Shown: piece by piece, positions 32,901 to 41,424 of the stretch
How positions within the stretch are numbered: position 1 is the stretch's first letter
Layout of the letters: each line of letters opens with the position of its first letter
Source: Kerstersia gyiorum
GTDB taxonomy: Bacteria > Pseudomonadota > Gammaproteobacteria > Burkholderiales > Burkholderiaceae_B
Reading direction: 5' to 3'
Assembly (NCBI RefSeq): GCF_004216755.1
Contig: NZ_SGWZ01000002.1
Span: 434,001-498,000, forward strand
DNA: 64,000 nucleotides
Position numbers and translations under genes: made by a program
Notes under the pieces: generated by a model
The model's database searches: none
What the model was told of the DNA's origin: nothing
What the model saw: the letters and a program-made list of their open reading frames with translations, nothing else

Positions 32901-34055
32901 TATGCCAAGTCCGATCTCAGCCTGAACTTGCTGAAGGTCGGCCTGAACAAGGTGCTGGGGGTTGATCTGCTGGACCTGAACCTGCTGACCGGAACGTCTT
33001 CCTTCGACATCAATGTCGGTTCCGGGCAGACCCATACCGTCGGTTTCAAGGTCAAGGCAGGCGGCGTGCTGGGATTGCTGACCACCGTGAGCGTCCATAT
33101 CTACTACGAACTGCCCGATGGCCAGTGGGCGCCGTATCAGAGCTTCAAGGACAAGTTCATCGGCATCAATCTGCTGGGTCTGAGCCCGAGCGTCAAGATT
33201 GATGGCGTGGTGCTGCCCGAGGGCAAATACAAGGTGCTGGTCGAGGAAACCGGCGGCATCAGCCTGCTGGAGACCATCAAGGTATCGACTACCAGCTATC
33301 TGGTGACGGACATCAATACCGCTGGTCCGGACGACATCAAGGTTGAAGCCGTGTCAGGCAACGTGATGCAGGATGACGCAACCTACGATTCGACGCGTCT
33401 GAATACTGTCAACGGCAAGGCGGTTGCTGCGGATGGCTCGACCGAAATCGAGGGCCAGTATGGCGTGCTGACCGTGCATGCGGATGGCAGCTATTCGTAC
33501 CAGGCGTTTGCGGACACGGCCAACGTGGGCAAGAGCGATGTCTTTGTGTATGAAATCTACGATGCGGACCGCAATCAGAGTTCGCAGGCCAAGCTGACGA
33601 TCGACATCAAGGGCGAGGTGGTCGAACCTGCTGCTGCCAAGGCGGCGGTGTTCGAGCACGACGTGACCGACGACGCGGGTGCGGCCGATGTCGTGGCGGA
33701 CCAGGCAGATGATGCCGACGAAGGCCATGAAGGCGGCTCGCAGGATGCTGTCAGCCAGGGTGAGGATGGTTCCCTGGTGCTGGACCTGCTGCAGGCGGCG
33801 GAAACGCAGCAGGCGGATACACCGGCAGCTGATGCTGGCACGCCGTTGCTGTCCGATTCCGGTATCGACCTCGATGGCCTGTTGCAGGATACGCCGGCCG
33901 CCGCGGGTGGTGTCGCGGATGGTGTCGAAGAGGCCTTTGCCGCTCCGGTTGCCGCTACCGCAACGCCGGAAAACGGTATCGACGATGCCATCGCAGCTGG
34001 CCCGGCCAGTGTTTCCCTGGACGACTTGCTGCAGCAAAATGCATTGGTCTATTGA
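29982..34055 (+). CDS. BapA-like giant surface adhesin with eight Ig-like repeats, type I secretion substrate
   Basis: 1357 residues. The N-terminal 100 residues (ISLVEPSIVKLPISPELV...ILKLENGKNVSVLDFF) match the BapA prefix domain. A hydrophobic stretch (132-150) follows, then eight 98-residue Ig-like repeats (about 164-945) with Asp/Gly-rich loops (DKDGNP, ADGQP) that may bind calcium. The C-terminal 400 residues hold a distinct LDLNLLTGTSSFDINV domain, a cadherin-like VLTVHADGSYSYQAF segment and an acidic tail ending SLDDLLQQNALVY, probably the secretion signal. No RTX nonapeptides were seen. The ATG at 29982 has AAAGG eight bases upstream; earlier GTG/ATG codons are too close to it. The secretion genes follow directly. 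A biofilm or adhesion role is inferred from family. Confidence 0.85.
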   Translation: MPTVADEIGNFPGSNISLVEPSIVKLPISPELVTAYEKSGNNLILKLENGKNVSVLDFFKVAEDGTRSELVLEAADGTQYWGQYEQPWSEFSFTQIDETERNALAEAEAEAAARGDSAAPVELTGGAAEHDFNWLVGAFAVLAGAGIAIFRDSLSSSGSSGEPSDNEAPGAPTDVGFADDGKTLVGKGEPGATVNVKDQDGNPVLDANGDPITGKVDDDGNFSVVIEPPPAAGTEFDVTLTDGAGNESDPTKVVAPGEPTNPDTEAPEAPTDVAFAEDGKTLTGKGEAGATVVLKDKDGNPVLGADGQPVTGQVGADGSFSVVVEPAPAAGTEIQVSLKDAAGNESDATTVTAPGTPTNPDTEAPAAPTDVAFAEDGKTLTGKGEAGATVVLKDKDGNPVLGADGQPVTGQVGADGSFSVVVEPAPAAGTEIQVSLKDAAGNESDATTVTAPGTPTNPDTEAPAAPTDVAFAEDGKTLTGKGEAGATVVLKDKDGNPVLGADGQPVTGQVGADGSFSVVVEPAPAAGTEIQVSLKDAAGNESDATTVTAPGTPTNPDTEAPAAPTDVAFAEDGKTLTGKGEAGATVVLKDKDGNPMLGADGQPVTGQVGADGSFSVVVEPAPAAGTEIQVSLKDAAGNESDATTVTAPGTPTNPDTEAPAAPTDVAFAEDGKTLTGKGETGATVVLKDKDGNPVLGADGQPVTGQVGADGSFSVVVEPAPAAGTEIQVSLKDAAGNESDATTVTAPGTPTNPDTEAPAAPTDVAFAEDGKTLTGKGEAGATVVLKDKDGNLVKDANGQVVTAQVGANGEFAVVFEPAPAAGTEFHVSLKDAAGNESDPASVTAPGTPTNPDTEAPDAPTDVAFLPDGKTLTGKGEAGATVILKDKDGNAVQDGNGHDLTGKVDADGNFVVVFNAPPAAGTEFKVSLQDEAGNESDPASAVAPGEPARIQANDDAQDASMAIAVGPKNVSSDSAYAKSDLSLNLLKVGLNKVLGVDLLDLNLLTGTSSFDINVGSGQTHTVGFKVKAGGVLGLLTTVSVHIYYELPDGQWAPYQSFKDKFIGINLLGLSPSVKIDGVVLPEGKYKVLVEETGGISLLETIKVSTTSYLVTDINTAGPDDIKVEAVSGNVMQDDATYDSTRLNTVNGKAVAADGSTEIEGQYGVLTVHADGSYSYQAFADTANVGKSDVFVYEIYDADRNQSSQAKLTIDIKGEVVEPAAAKAAVFEHDVTDDAGAADVVADQADDADEGHEGGSQDAVSQGEDGSLVLDLLQAAETQQADTPAADAGTPLLSDSGIDLDGLLQDTPAAAGGVADGVEEAFAAPVAATATPENGIDDAIAAGPASVSLDDLLQQNALVY
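30471..32816 (+). repeat. Eight tandem 294-bp repeats inside the adhesin gene
   Basis: Unit boundaries fall at 30759, 31053, 31347, 31641, 31935, 32229 and 32523. Units 2-6 are almost identical in DNA and protein (single changes such as PM for PV and ET for EA); units 1, 7 and 8 are diverged. The near identity indicates recent expansion or gene conversion, and copy number is likely to vary between strains. Confidence 0.95.
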
Positions 34056-36003
34056 GGCAGGGCCATACGGCTCAAGCGTCCGCCGGCGCGGCGGACGCTG
34101 GTGTGCCAGGGCATTGGCCCTGGCTTGTGCGGGGGCATGGATGTTGCATGCCCCCGATGGCGTTGTGCAGGCACAGGAACTGGGCGCCCATCGGCGCCTT
34201 TTGCCCGTTGATAGCCTGCCGCTGGTTGTTCCGGACCGGACGGTCTGGCAAAGCGCGGCCGACGGGGGGGCCGGCACGGCGCCGGCGCAAGTCTTGCTGC
34301 CGGAGGCGGTGCCAGACATCGAGGCAGCAGGCCCGGACGCGATGGCCGTGCACGTTGTGCCCGGCGTTGCCCGTGGCGAGGAGGGGATGGACAGTGTTTT
34401 GCCGGCGATTGTCCGCGATGACGATGCCTTGCAGGCCGGCACCCCCATCGACGCGCTGTCGTCGCCGACGGCGGCGGATCTGGTAGCAAGGGAAGACATG
34501 CGCCAGGCGGCCGCGCCAGTCGTGAGCGATATGCCCCAGGAGACTTCAGGGGAACCTGGCATGGAACCGGCAGAGCTGGCAGAACATGCCGGTACCGGGA
34601 TCAACGAGGCGCCGCAGGCGCGCGGGGCGGACGAGGATGAACCGCCTGTTGCCGTTTTGCCGCCCCCCATTCCGCCGGCACCAGCGTCGCTGGCCGAGTT
34701 GTTCAAAGTACGCCAGGAAACGCTGGCGCAGCACGAAGGCGCGCAAGTGCCTGCGGGTCCCTTGCCACTGGAAGAGCTGGTGGGCATGGCCGTGGACTGG
34801 CATCCTGCCATCAACCAGGAACTGGGCCGTATTCTGCAGGAGGGCGAACAGATCCGGGTGGCCAAGGCAGGCTATCTGCCGCAGATCCAGGGGGGTGTCA
34901 GCACTCAGTTCAATTCCAATACTGACAGTGGCTCCACGCGCCGGCATGTGCAGATGCTGAATTTCTCGGTATCGCAGATGTTGTATGACTTCGGCAAGGT
35001 TTCAGCGTCGGTCGGGATCGCTCAGGCCGGAGAACTGGTGGCCCAGGCCGGGTTGCTGTCCATGGTGGACGAGGTCGCACGCGATACTGCCGGGTCTGTG
35101 GTTGAGGCCTTGCGATATGCGCAATTGCTGCGCGTGGCGCGTGAGCAAGTCGATGGCGTCTCGGCGATTGCCAACCTGGCGCGGCGGCGCAATGAACTGG
35201 GCGCCAGCAATCAGTCGGATACGGTGCAAGCCCAGGCACGCCTGTCTGCCGCGCGCGCGACGGTGTTGTCAATGGAGACAGAGCGGGCGCGCTGGCTGAG
35301 CAATCTCCAGTCGCTGACCGGCCTGCGCGAGCCGCCGGAGATGGATGAGGAATTGCCGCTGGCCCTGGGGCGTTCCTGCATGACGGCCAAGCCGCAATGG
35401 GACAACATACCGGCGATGCTGGAAGCGCGGGCCGAACGCATGCGGGCCCAGTCGGAACAGGAGCAGGCGCGCGCCAACGGGCTGCCAACCCTCTCGATCA
35501 AGGGGCAATCCAGCAAGGCGCTCAATTCCATGCCTTCCTCGTATACGGGCGATGGCGTGACCGTCGCGCTGGAAGTCAGCGCGCCTATCTACCAGGGTGG
35601 CGCGACAGTGGCGCAGCGCCGGGCTGCAAGCTACGCCACCGGAGCAGCCGATGCCGCCATGGAAAAGGTCAGGGTCAGGACTGAGCGCAGCCTGTACGAG
35701 ACGGTAACGCGGGCGCTGAGCGGCAACGAGCGCGAGGATATCCTGCTCGAACGCGAGCGCAGCACGCGCCAGACACGTGACCTGTACCGCAAGCAGTACC
35801 TGGATCTGGGAACGCGCAGCTTGCTGGACCTGCTCAATGCGGAGCAGGAATTGCACCAGGCGCGCATGGAAACCATCAACCATCGTTTCGATACCAGTCT
35901 GTTGCAGCTCGATTGCCTGCAATTGTCGGGCGGTTTGCGCCGTTTCATGGGCCTGGGCGGTGGACGGAGCATGAATTGGGAGGCAGTGGATGACGGAAAC
36001 TGA
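34039..36003 (+). CDS. TolC-family outer membrane factor of the type I secretion system, with long N-terminal extension
   Basis: 654 residues, well above the 450-500 usual for TolC. A signal-like N-terminus (RRRGGRW, ALALACAGAWML) is followed by about 190 residues rich in Pro, Ala and acidic residues with no recognised fold. The outer-membrane-efflux domain then starts near LEELVGMAVDWHPAINQELGRI and shows both halves of the TolC repeat (FSVSQMLYDFGKVSASV; LEVSAPIYQGGATVAQRRAA) and RSLLDLLNAEQELHQARM. The ATG lies inside the end of the adhesin gene (17 bp overlap); no better start is seen. It forms the outer membrane exit duct. Confidence 0.85.
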   Translation: MHWSIEAGPYGSSVRRRGGRWCARALALACAGAWMLHAPDGVVQAQELGAHRRLLPVDSLPLVVPDRTVWQSAADGGAGTAPAQVLLPEAVPDIEAAGPDAMAVHVVPGVARGEEGMDSVLPAIVRDDDALQAGTPIDALSSPTAADLVAREDMRQAAAPVVSDMPQETSGEPGMEPAELAEHAGTGINEAPQARGADEDEPPVAVLPPPIPPAPASLAELFKVRQETLAQHEGAQVPAGPLPLEELVGMAVDWHPAINQELGRILQEGEQIRVAKAGYLPQIQGGVSTQFNSNTDSGSTRRHVQMLNFSVSQMLYDFGKVSASVGIAQAGELVAQAGLLSMVDEVARDTAGSVVEALRYAQLLRVAREQVDGVSAIANLARRRNELGASNQSDTVQAQARLSAARATVLSMETERARWLSNLQSLTGLREPPEMDEELPLALGRSCMTAKPQWDNIPAMLEARAERMRAQSEQEQARANGLPTLSIKGQSSKALNSMPSSYTGDGVTVALEVSAPIYQGGATVAQRRAASYATGAADAAMEKVRVRTERSLYETVTRALSGNEREDILLERERSTRQTRDLYRKQYLDLGTRSLLDLLNAEQELHQARMETINHRFDTSLLQLDCLQLSGGLRRFMGLGGGRSMNWEAVDDGN

Positions 36004-38164
36004 TGCAGGATGGCAGCGCGACGCGGTGCGCGAGCGCTGGATGGAGGCCCTGCTGCAGCTGGCTCGTCATTACCGCCTTGAGGTTTCGCCAGAGCACATC
36101 CGGGTATCGGCGGTGTGGTCACAGAACGGTGACGAGCGCGAGATGGTACGCCAGATGGCGCGCCAGGCCGGGATGGATTTGCGTTATGCCACCCCGGATC
36201 TTTCACGCCTGACCCCTTGGCTGCTGCCTGTGATCGTGCTCATGCAGGACGGCCAGCTGGCTGTCCTGCATGAATATGCCGAAAACACGCAGGAGTGCGT
36301 GCTGGGCTTCGCGGGCGACCAGGGCATGTTGACACGTGTGGCCATGGATGAGCTGCGTGAGCAGGCGCAGGCGCTGGTGCTGTGCCGACCGCGGCATTTG
36401 CCTGGCGATAGCCGGGTGGCGGAAATGGCGGCGGATGTGGACGAGAGCTGGTTCCGCCGTTTGGCGCTGCCAGACTTGCGGCCATATGGCTACATCATGC
36501 TGGCCTCGCTGGTGGCCAACCTGTTGGCCTTGGCTGGTGTCCTGTTTTCCATGCAGGTGTACGACCGCGTCATTCCATCGGGCTCCATGCCCACGCTCTA
36601 CGTACTGTTTGGTGGCGTGCTGCTGGCGCTGGCCTGTGATTTTGCCTTGCGGCGCGCTCGCATGACGATCACTGACTGGATGGGCAAGCAGGCCGACCTG
36701 CGAATTTCGGATGCCGTCTTCGGGCATGCCTTGCGCGTGCGTACCGCCGCCAAGCCCAAGGCCACCGGGACTTTCCTGTCGCAGCTGCGCGAGCTCGAGG
36801 GCGTGCGCGAGATGTTCACGTCCACCACACTGACTGCTGTGGCAGACATGCCTTTCTTCGTGCTGTTTTGCATCGTCTTTGCCGCGATTGCCGGCGGCAT
36901 GGTGTGGATTCCCCTGGTCGCGGCTGTTTTGCTGGTATTGCCGGGGCTGCTGATGCAAAAACGCCTGCGCCGCCTGGCAGCCGCCGCGATCAAGGAATCG
37001 TCATTGCGCCACGCCGTGATGGTTGAAGCCGTGCAGGGTAGCGAGGATATCAAGCTGCTACAGGCCGAGCAGCGTTTCCAGAATCAATGGAACCACTACA
37101 ACGAAGTCACGGCCGAAAGCAATCTCGAACTGCGCCACCTGACGCATACTCTGACGGTCTGGATCCAGGCAGTGCAGGCTTCGGTCTTTGCCTTCGTGGT
37201 CTTTTTCGGCGCCCCGATGGTAATGGATGGTGAGATGACGACGGGCGTGTTGGTGGCTGCATCCATTCTGTCTTCGCGCATGATCTCGCCCATGGCCCAG
37301 TTGGGCCAGGTCCTGAACCGCTGGCAACAGGCCAAGGTTGCCAAGGAAGGGCTGGACCAGATCATGAAACTGCCGCTGGACCAGGCGGGCGAACGCAAGG
37401 TGCATCGTCCGGCCATCCAGGGGAACTACGAGTTCCGCGACACGGTATTCGGCTACGAGCCCGAGACTCCGGTGCTGCAGGTTGGCGCCTTGAAGATCGC
37501 TGCGGGCGAGCGCATCGCCGTGCTGGGCAAGAATGGCTCCGGGAAATCCACGTTCTTGCGCGCGTTGGCGGGCCTGACGGAAACCGGCAATGGTGCCGTG
37601 CTGCTCGATGGCATCAATATGGGCCACCTGGATGCGGCCGACGTCCGGCGTGATGTAGCGCTGGTGAGCCAGCAGGCAAGGCTGTTTCACGGCACGCTGA
37701 GGGAAAACCTCTGGCTGGCCGCGCCTGGTGCGAGCGACGAACAACTAGTCGCCGCCATGCGTCTGGCGGGTGCCTGGGGGTTCGTGCAGACCTTGCCAAT
37801 GGGGTTGGACCACCTGGTGCGTGAAGGTGGCGCCGGGCTGTCGGGTGGCCAGTGTCAAAGCCTGCTGTTGGCACGGGCGCTGCTGCGTGAACCGTCCGTG
37901 CTGTTGCTCGACGAGCCGACCTCGGCGCTGGATGAGGCGACCGAGAAGCAGGTGATCGAAGCCTTGGGCCAGTATTGCGCTGGCCGTACCCTGATCGTGG
38001 CCACGCACCGTACCAGTGTACTGGCGCTGGTGGACCGGGTGCTGGTTCTGGATCGCGGCCGTATCGCCATTGATTCGCGCAAGGAAGACCTGGTGCGGCA
38101 AATGAAAGGCGGCGATGGCGGCAATCGGCGTCAGCCAGCGGCAGGCAGGACGGAGACTCAATAA
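35990..38164 (+). CDS. Type I secretion ABC exporter, LapB-like
   Basis: 724 residues: an N-terminal C39-peptidase-like domain of about 130 residues without the catalytic Cys, a six-helix membrane domain (about 165-430), and an ATPase with Walker A GKNGSGKS (513-520), signature LSGGQCQSLLLARALL and Walker B LLLDEPTSALDE. This build is typical of exporters of large adhesins. It energises export of the BapA-like protein. It overlaps the TolC gene by 14 bp and the adaptor gene by one base. Confidence 0.93.
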   Translation: MTETDAGWQRDAVRERWMEALLQLARHYRLEVSPEHIRVSAVWSQNGDEREMVRQMARQAGMDLRYATPDLSRLTPWLLPVIVLMQDGQLAVLHEYAENTQECVLGFAGDQGMLTRVAMDELREQAQALVLCRPRHLPGDSRVAEMAADVDESWFRRLALPDLRPYGYIMLASLVANLLALAGVLFSMQVYDRVIPSGSMPTLYVLFGGVLLALACDFALRRARMTITDWMGKQADLRISDAVFGHALRVRTAAKPKATGTFLSQLRELEGVREMFTSTTLTAVADMPFFVLFCIVFAAIAGGMVWIPLVAAVLLVLPGLLMQKRLRRLAAAAIKESSLRHAVMVEAVQGSEDIKLLQAEQRFQNQWNHYNEVTAESNLELRHLTHTLTVWIQAVQASVFAFVVFFGAPMVMDGEMTTGVLVAASILSSRMISPMAQLGQVLNRWQQAKVAKEGLDQIMKLPLDQAGERKVHRPAIQGNYEFRDTVFGYEPETPVLQVGALKIAAGERIAVLGKNGSGKSTFLRALAGLTETGNGAVLLDGINMGHLDAADVRRDVALVSQQARLFHGTLRENLWLAAPGASDEQLVAAMRLAGAWGFVQTLPMGLDHLVREGGAGLSGGQCQSLLLARALLREPSVLLLDEPTSALDEATEKQVIEALGQYCAGRTLIVATHRTSVLALVDRVLVLDRGRIAIDSRKEDLVRQMKGGDGGNRRQPAAGRTETQ

Positions 38165-39432
38165 TGAATTTGCCTCAATCCCGGCAACCGGCCGCGGGCC
38201 AGGGGGCCGTTGTTTCCCGTGGGCAGCCCGGGCGTACGGCATCTGCAGGCAATGGCCTGGCCGCCTTGCACGATGAGCTGGCGCAGCGGGAAATGCCGTT
38301 GCGGCGCGCACGGCGGCTGGTACAGGCGCTGGTGCTGATCCTCCTGTTGTTCCTGGTGTGGGCCTGGTGGTTCGAGGTCGATGAGGTTTCCTCAGGTAGC
38401 GGCCGGGTGGTCCCGATCTCGCGCGAACAGGTCGTGCAATCGCTGGAAGGCGGCATCGTTACCGAACTGCTGGTGGCAGAGGGCGATATTGTCGAAAAAG
38501 GACAGGTGCTGGCGCGCCTGGACCCGACTCAATCTGCTTCCAATGTGGAAGAAAGCGCTGCCCGGTACCGTGCGGCGCTGGCCAGCTCCGCACGCCTGCA
38601 GGCCGAAGTTTCCGGTGCCGGAGAGATCCGTTTTCCGCCGGAACTGAAGGACTGGCAAACGCTGCGCAATGCGGAAACCCGTTTGTTCCGGTCCCGGCGT
38701 GAAGGCTTGCGGCAGTCGGTGAACGGCCTGAAGCGCTCCCTTGAACTGGTGAACCGGGAGCTGGGTATTACTTCCCGGCTGGTTGAAGAGGGGGCAGCCA
38801 GCAATGTCGAGTTGATCCGGCTGCAACGGCAGCGCGCGGAACTGCAGCTCAAGCTGGACGAAGCTGAATCCAGCTACATGGTGCAGGCACGGGAAGAACT
38901 GGCGCGGGCCAATGCCGAGGTCGAAGCCCTGTCGTCGGTCGTCAAGGGGCGCTCGGACGTGCTGGAACGCCTGACGCATCGCTCCCCGGTGCGCGGCGTG
39001 GTCAAGGATGTGGAAGTCACCACCATCGGCGGCGTCGTGCCGCCCAACGGCCGCCTGATGGAAATCGTGCCGCTGGGCGAGCAACTGCTGGTCGAGGCCC
39101 GGATCGCGCCGCGCGACATCGCGTTCATCCATCCCGGCCAGGCTGCCATGGTGAAGATCACGGCCTACGACTACGCCATCTACGGTGGCCTGCCCGGCAA
39201 GGTCGTCACGATTTCGCCGGACACCATACGCGACGAAGTCAAACCTGATGTTTTCTATTACCGCGTGTTCATCCTGACCGACAGCGATGCGTTGGTGAAC
39301 AAGGCCGGGACGCAGTTCCCCATCGTGCCAGGCATGATCGCGAGTGTCGATATCCGCACCGGCAGCAAAAGTATTCTGGATTATCTGATCAAGCCCTTGA
39401 ACAGGGCCAGGGAGGCATTGCGTGAACGTTGA
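38164..39432 (+). CDS. Type I secretion membrane-fusion (HlyD/LapC-like) adaptor
   Basis: 422 residues: a short cytoplasmic N-terminus, one membrane helix (about 57-78, LVLILLLFLVWAWWF), the lipoyl half-motif SREQVVQSLEGGIVTELLVAEGDIVEKGQVLARLDPT, a long periplasmic coiled coil, and the matching C-terminal RSPVRGVVKDVEVTTIGGVVPPN. It bridges the ABC exporter and the TolC-like duct. The start overlaps the exporter stop (TAATG). Confidence 0.93.
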   Translation: MNLPQSRQPAAGQGAVVSRGQPGRTASAGNGLAALHDELAQREMPLRRARRLVQALVLILLLFLVWAWWFEVDEVSSGSGRVVPISREQVVQSLEGGIVTELLVAEGDIVEKGQVLARLDPTQSASNVEESAARYRAALASSARLQAEVSGAGEIRFPPELKDWQTLRNAETRLFRSRREGLRQSVNGLKRSLELVNRELGITSRLVEEGAASNVELIRLQRQRAELQLKLDEAESSYMVQAREELARANAEVEALSSVVKGRSDVLERLTHRSPVRGVVKDVEVTTIGGVVPPNGRLMEIVPLGEQLLVEARIAPRDIAFIHPGQAAMVKITAYDYAIYGGLPGKVVTISPDTIRDEVKPDVFYYRVFILTDSDALVNKAGTQFPIVPGMIASVDIRTGSKSILDYLIKPLNRAREALRER

Positions 39433-41209
39433 GCATGGGCCGGGCGTACTGGACATAAGGGGCCGGTGGGCGCTTGGAAGTGGTGTGGTGCTGGCATTGA
39501 TGGCGGTTGCCAGCGCGGGGGCCCAGTCATTGCGAGGCAATCCCGTGGATGCCGTGCCGGAACTGCGCCAGCCGGTTGTGCCTCAGCAGGCCGGCAGCAT
39601 CGCGCCTGGCAGTCAGCGGCCTGGTGCGACGGAAACGGCTGCCGTGCTGGCGCAGCGGTTGGTGCCGCGCAGCTTCGTCGTCGAAGGGGTGACGGCAGTG
39701 CCCTTTGATGAAGTGGTGGCCTTGTTCGAACCGTTGGCGGGCAAGGAGACGACGGTCGCCGGTCTTGTCAGGGAAGTCAACGCCATTACCCAGCTCTACC
39801 AGCAGCGCGGTTTTGCGCTGTCCTATGCCTTGTTGCAGAACCAGGGCTTCAAGGATGGCATCGTGAAGGTCACGGTGGTGGAAGGGTATGTGGCGCAGGT
39901 AGTGTTTACCGGGGATGTCGGCCCGGTGCAGGAGCGCCTGGACCGCCTGGCGCTGAAGCTGACCGAAGAGCGGCCGCTGCGGCGCGAAACACTGGATGGC
40001 GTGCTCAATCTGATGCGTACCACGCCCGGCATCAGCATCGTACCCAGGCTGGATTGGCCCAGGCGTGCCGATGGCGCTACGGCAATGGTCATAGAAGCCA
40101 GCCGCGAAGGCATTACAGCGACGGCAACCCTCAGCGATATGGGAACCGGCAATCAGCCCTTGGTGGGCGCCACGCTGAACAGTTCAACTGCGTTGGGCGA
40201 AAAAATCTCGGTCGCCGCGTCAGTGCCGCTGGAACACGAGGATGTGCGCTATGTCCGTGGCGCCATAGAGTTGCCCTTGAACGATGCCGGCCTCAGTTGG
40301 GAAGGCGAGGGATATCATTATGAGGCACGTCCGCTGGAAGAAGGTGCCCTGACGTTTCAGCGCCGAATCAAGAACCAGCGCCTGGCGACCGGCTTGCGCT
40401 ATGACGCCGCCGGCCCCTCCGGCCATTTCTGGCAGTGGCGTGCCGGGATGCAGGCCATGGATAGCAACGAACGCTGGCAGCTGCGCGACATCCTTCCCGG
40501 CCAGCTGGCCATCGACCAGCGGACGCGCAGTCGCGCGGCTTATGCGGAAATGACCTATTCTGGTAACGGTCCGTGGCGTTCGCAACATCGTTTTACCCTG
40601 GGGCTCACCAAAGGCTGGAAGGGCATGGGGGCCCGCACCGACTACTCGTTTTCGCCATTGCTGGCGGCCTTGCTCGGGCCGGCTGCGACGCAGAACATGT
40701 ATCGGGAGGTCGCCGCGCAGGCTGCCGAACTGGACTATCTGAACATCAAGCTCAATGCCAGCGAAACGCTGCCGCTGGCGCCGCGCACCCAGTTGCGCCT
40801 GGGCGCATTGTTGCAATACAGCAGTCAGCGCCTGCCAAGCACCGAGCAGGTGTCGTTCGGGAAATGGCGTTACGGCATGGGCTATGAACAAGGCGCCATC
40901 GGCGGAGACAAGGGGCTGGGTCTGGAAGCGGAGCTCAGCCACAGATTGCAGACAGGCTGGAGCGGCCTGTCCGATGTGATCCCTTATATAGGCGTGGATT
41001 ACGCGGCAGCCTGGTACAACGGTTTGCGCGGCGAACTTATCGGCCGACAGGCCATTGCATCAGCCTGGGTGGGCGTGCGCGTAACGGATCAACGGCGATA
41101 TTTGCTGAATTTCAACCTGGCGCGGCCATTGCGCGATGTGAATCCCACCGTTGCGGAAGACAGTTGGCGCTTCAATGCCAGCTATTCCCTGTTTTACCGG
41201 GGATGGTGA
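39422..41209 (+). CDS. TpsB/ShlB-type two-partner secretion outer membrane transporter
   Basis: 595 residues: signal peptide, a linker, a ShlB-type POTRA (FVVEGVTAVPFDEVVALFEPLAGKE...VNAITQLYQQRGFALSYALL), a second POTRA-like part, then a 16-strand-type barrel domain with GYEQGAIGGDKGLGLEAELSH near the end, resembling the FhaC/ShlB motif 4 region. TpsB proteins export beta-helical TpsA partners by the type Vb route. It starts with GTG inside the HlyD gene (11 bp overlap), so it belongs to the T1SS operon. No TpsA with an N-terminal TPS domain is present in the window. Ends in Trp. Confidence 0.85.
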   Translation: MNVEHGPGVLDIRGRWALGSGVVLALMAVASAGAQSLRGNPVDAVPELRQPVVPQQAGSIAPGSQRPGATETAAVLAQRLVPRSFVVEGVTAVPFDEVVALFEPLAGKETTVAGLVREVNAITQLYQQRGFALSYALLQNQGFKDGIVKVTVVEGYVAQVVFTGDVGPVQERLDRLALKLTEERPLRRETLDGVLNLMRTTPGISIVPRLDWPRRADGATAMVIEASREGITATATLSDMGTGNQPLVGATLNSSTALGEKISVAASVPLEHEDVRYVRGAIELPLNDAGLSWEGEGYHYEARPLEEGALTFQRRIKNQRLATGLRYDAAGPSGHFWQWRAGMQAMDSNERWQLRDILPGQLAIDQRTRSRAAYAEMTYSGNGPWRSQHRFTLGLTKGWKGMGARTDYSFSPLLAALLGPAATQNMYREVAAQAAELDYLNIKLNASETLPLAPRTQLRLGALLQYSSQRLPSTEQVSFGKWRYGMGYEQGAIGGDKGLGLEAELSHRLQTGWSGLSDVIPYIGVDYAAAWYNGLRGELIGRQAIASAWVGVRVTDQRRYLLNFNLARPLRDVNPTVAEDSWRFNASYSLFYRGW

Positions 41210-41225
41210 GAATCGTTAGAAAAAC

Positions 41226-41244
41226 GTTACGTCTGTAACGTAAC
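41226..41244. repeat. Short perfect inverted repeat
   Basis: GTTACGT-CTGTA-ACGTAAC, 17 bp after the TpsB stop; a third related copy, AACGTTACC, lies at about 41266. It could be a regulator site or just an RNA hairpin ahead of the terminator. Confidence 0.35.
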
Positions 41245-41294
41245 AACGGGAACATAAACCCGGAAACGTTACCTTCGATCCAGTCAAAAAACGA

Positions 41295-41329
41295 CCGGCG
41301 ACCTGTGTTCAGCACAGGTCGCCGGTTTC
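41295..41329 (+). terminator. Terminator of the adhesin-secretion operon
   Basis: A perfect 13-bp stem, CCGGCGACCTGTG, with a 5-nt loop and its complement, followed by TTTCATTT. An A-run precedes it, so it may work in both directions. Confidence 0.8.
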
Positions 41330-41424
41330 ATTTGTGACATGGGTTTCGCTCATCTTGTTGTTTTAAAAGAAAAAAAAGGATTTCTAAAATTTTTCAATAC
41401 TTTTCAAACGTATTTATCTGAAAT

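Noticed and set aside
30471..33098. 875-codon open frame antisense to the adhesin repeats
   Set aside because: It exists only because the 294-bp repeats lack stop codons on the other strand; the adhesin has prefix domain, repeats and secretion neighbours.
29982..34055. RTX (calcium nonapeptide) toxin
   Set aside because: No GGxGxDxxx repeats were found despite the type I secretion neighbours; Asp-rich loops belong to Ig-like repeats.
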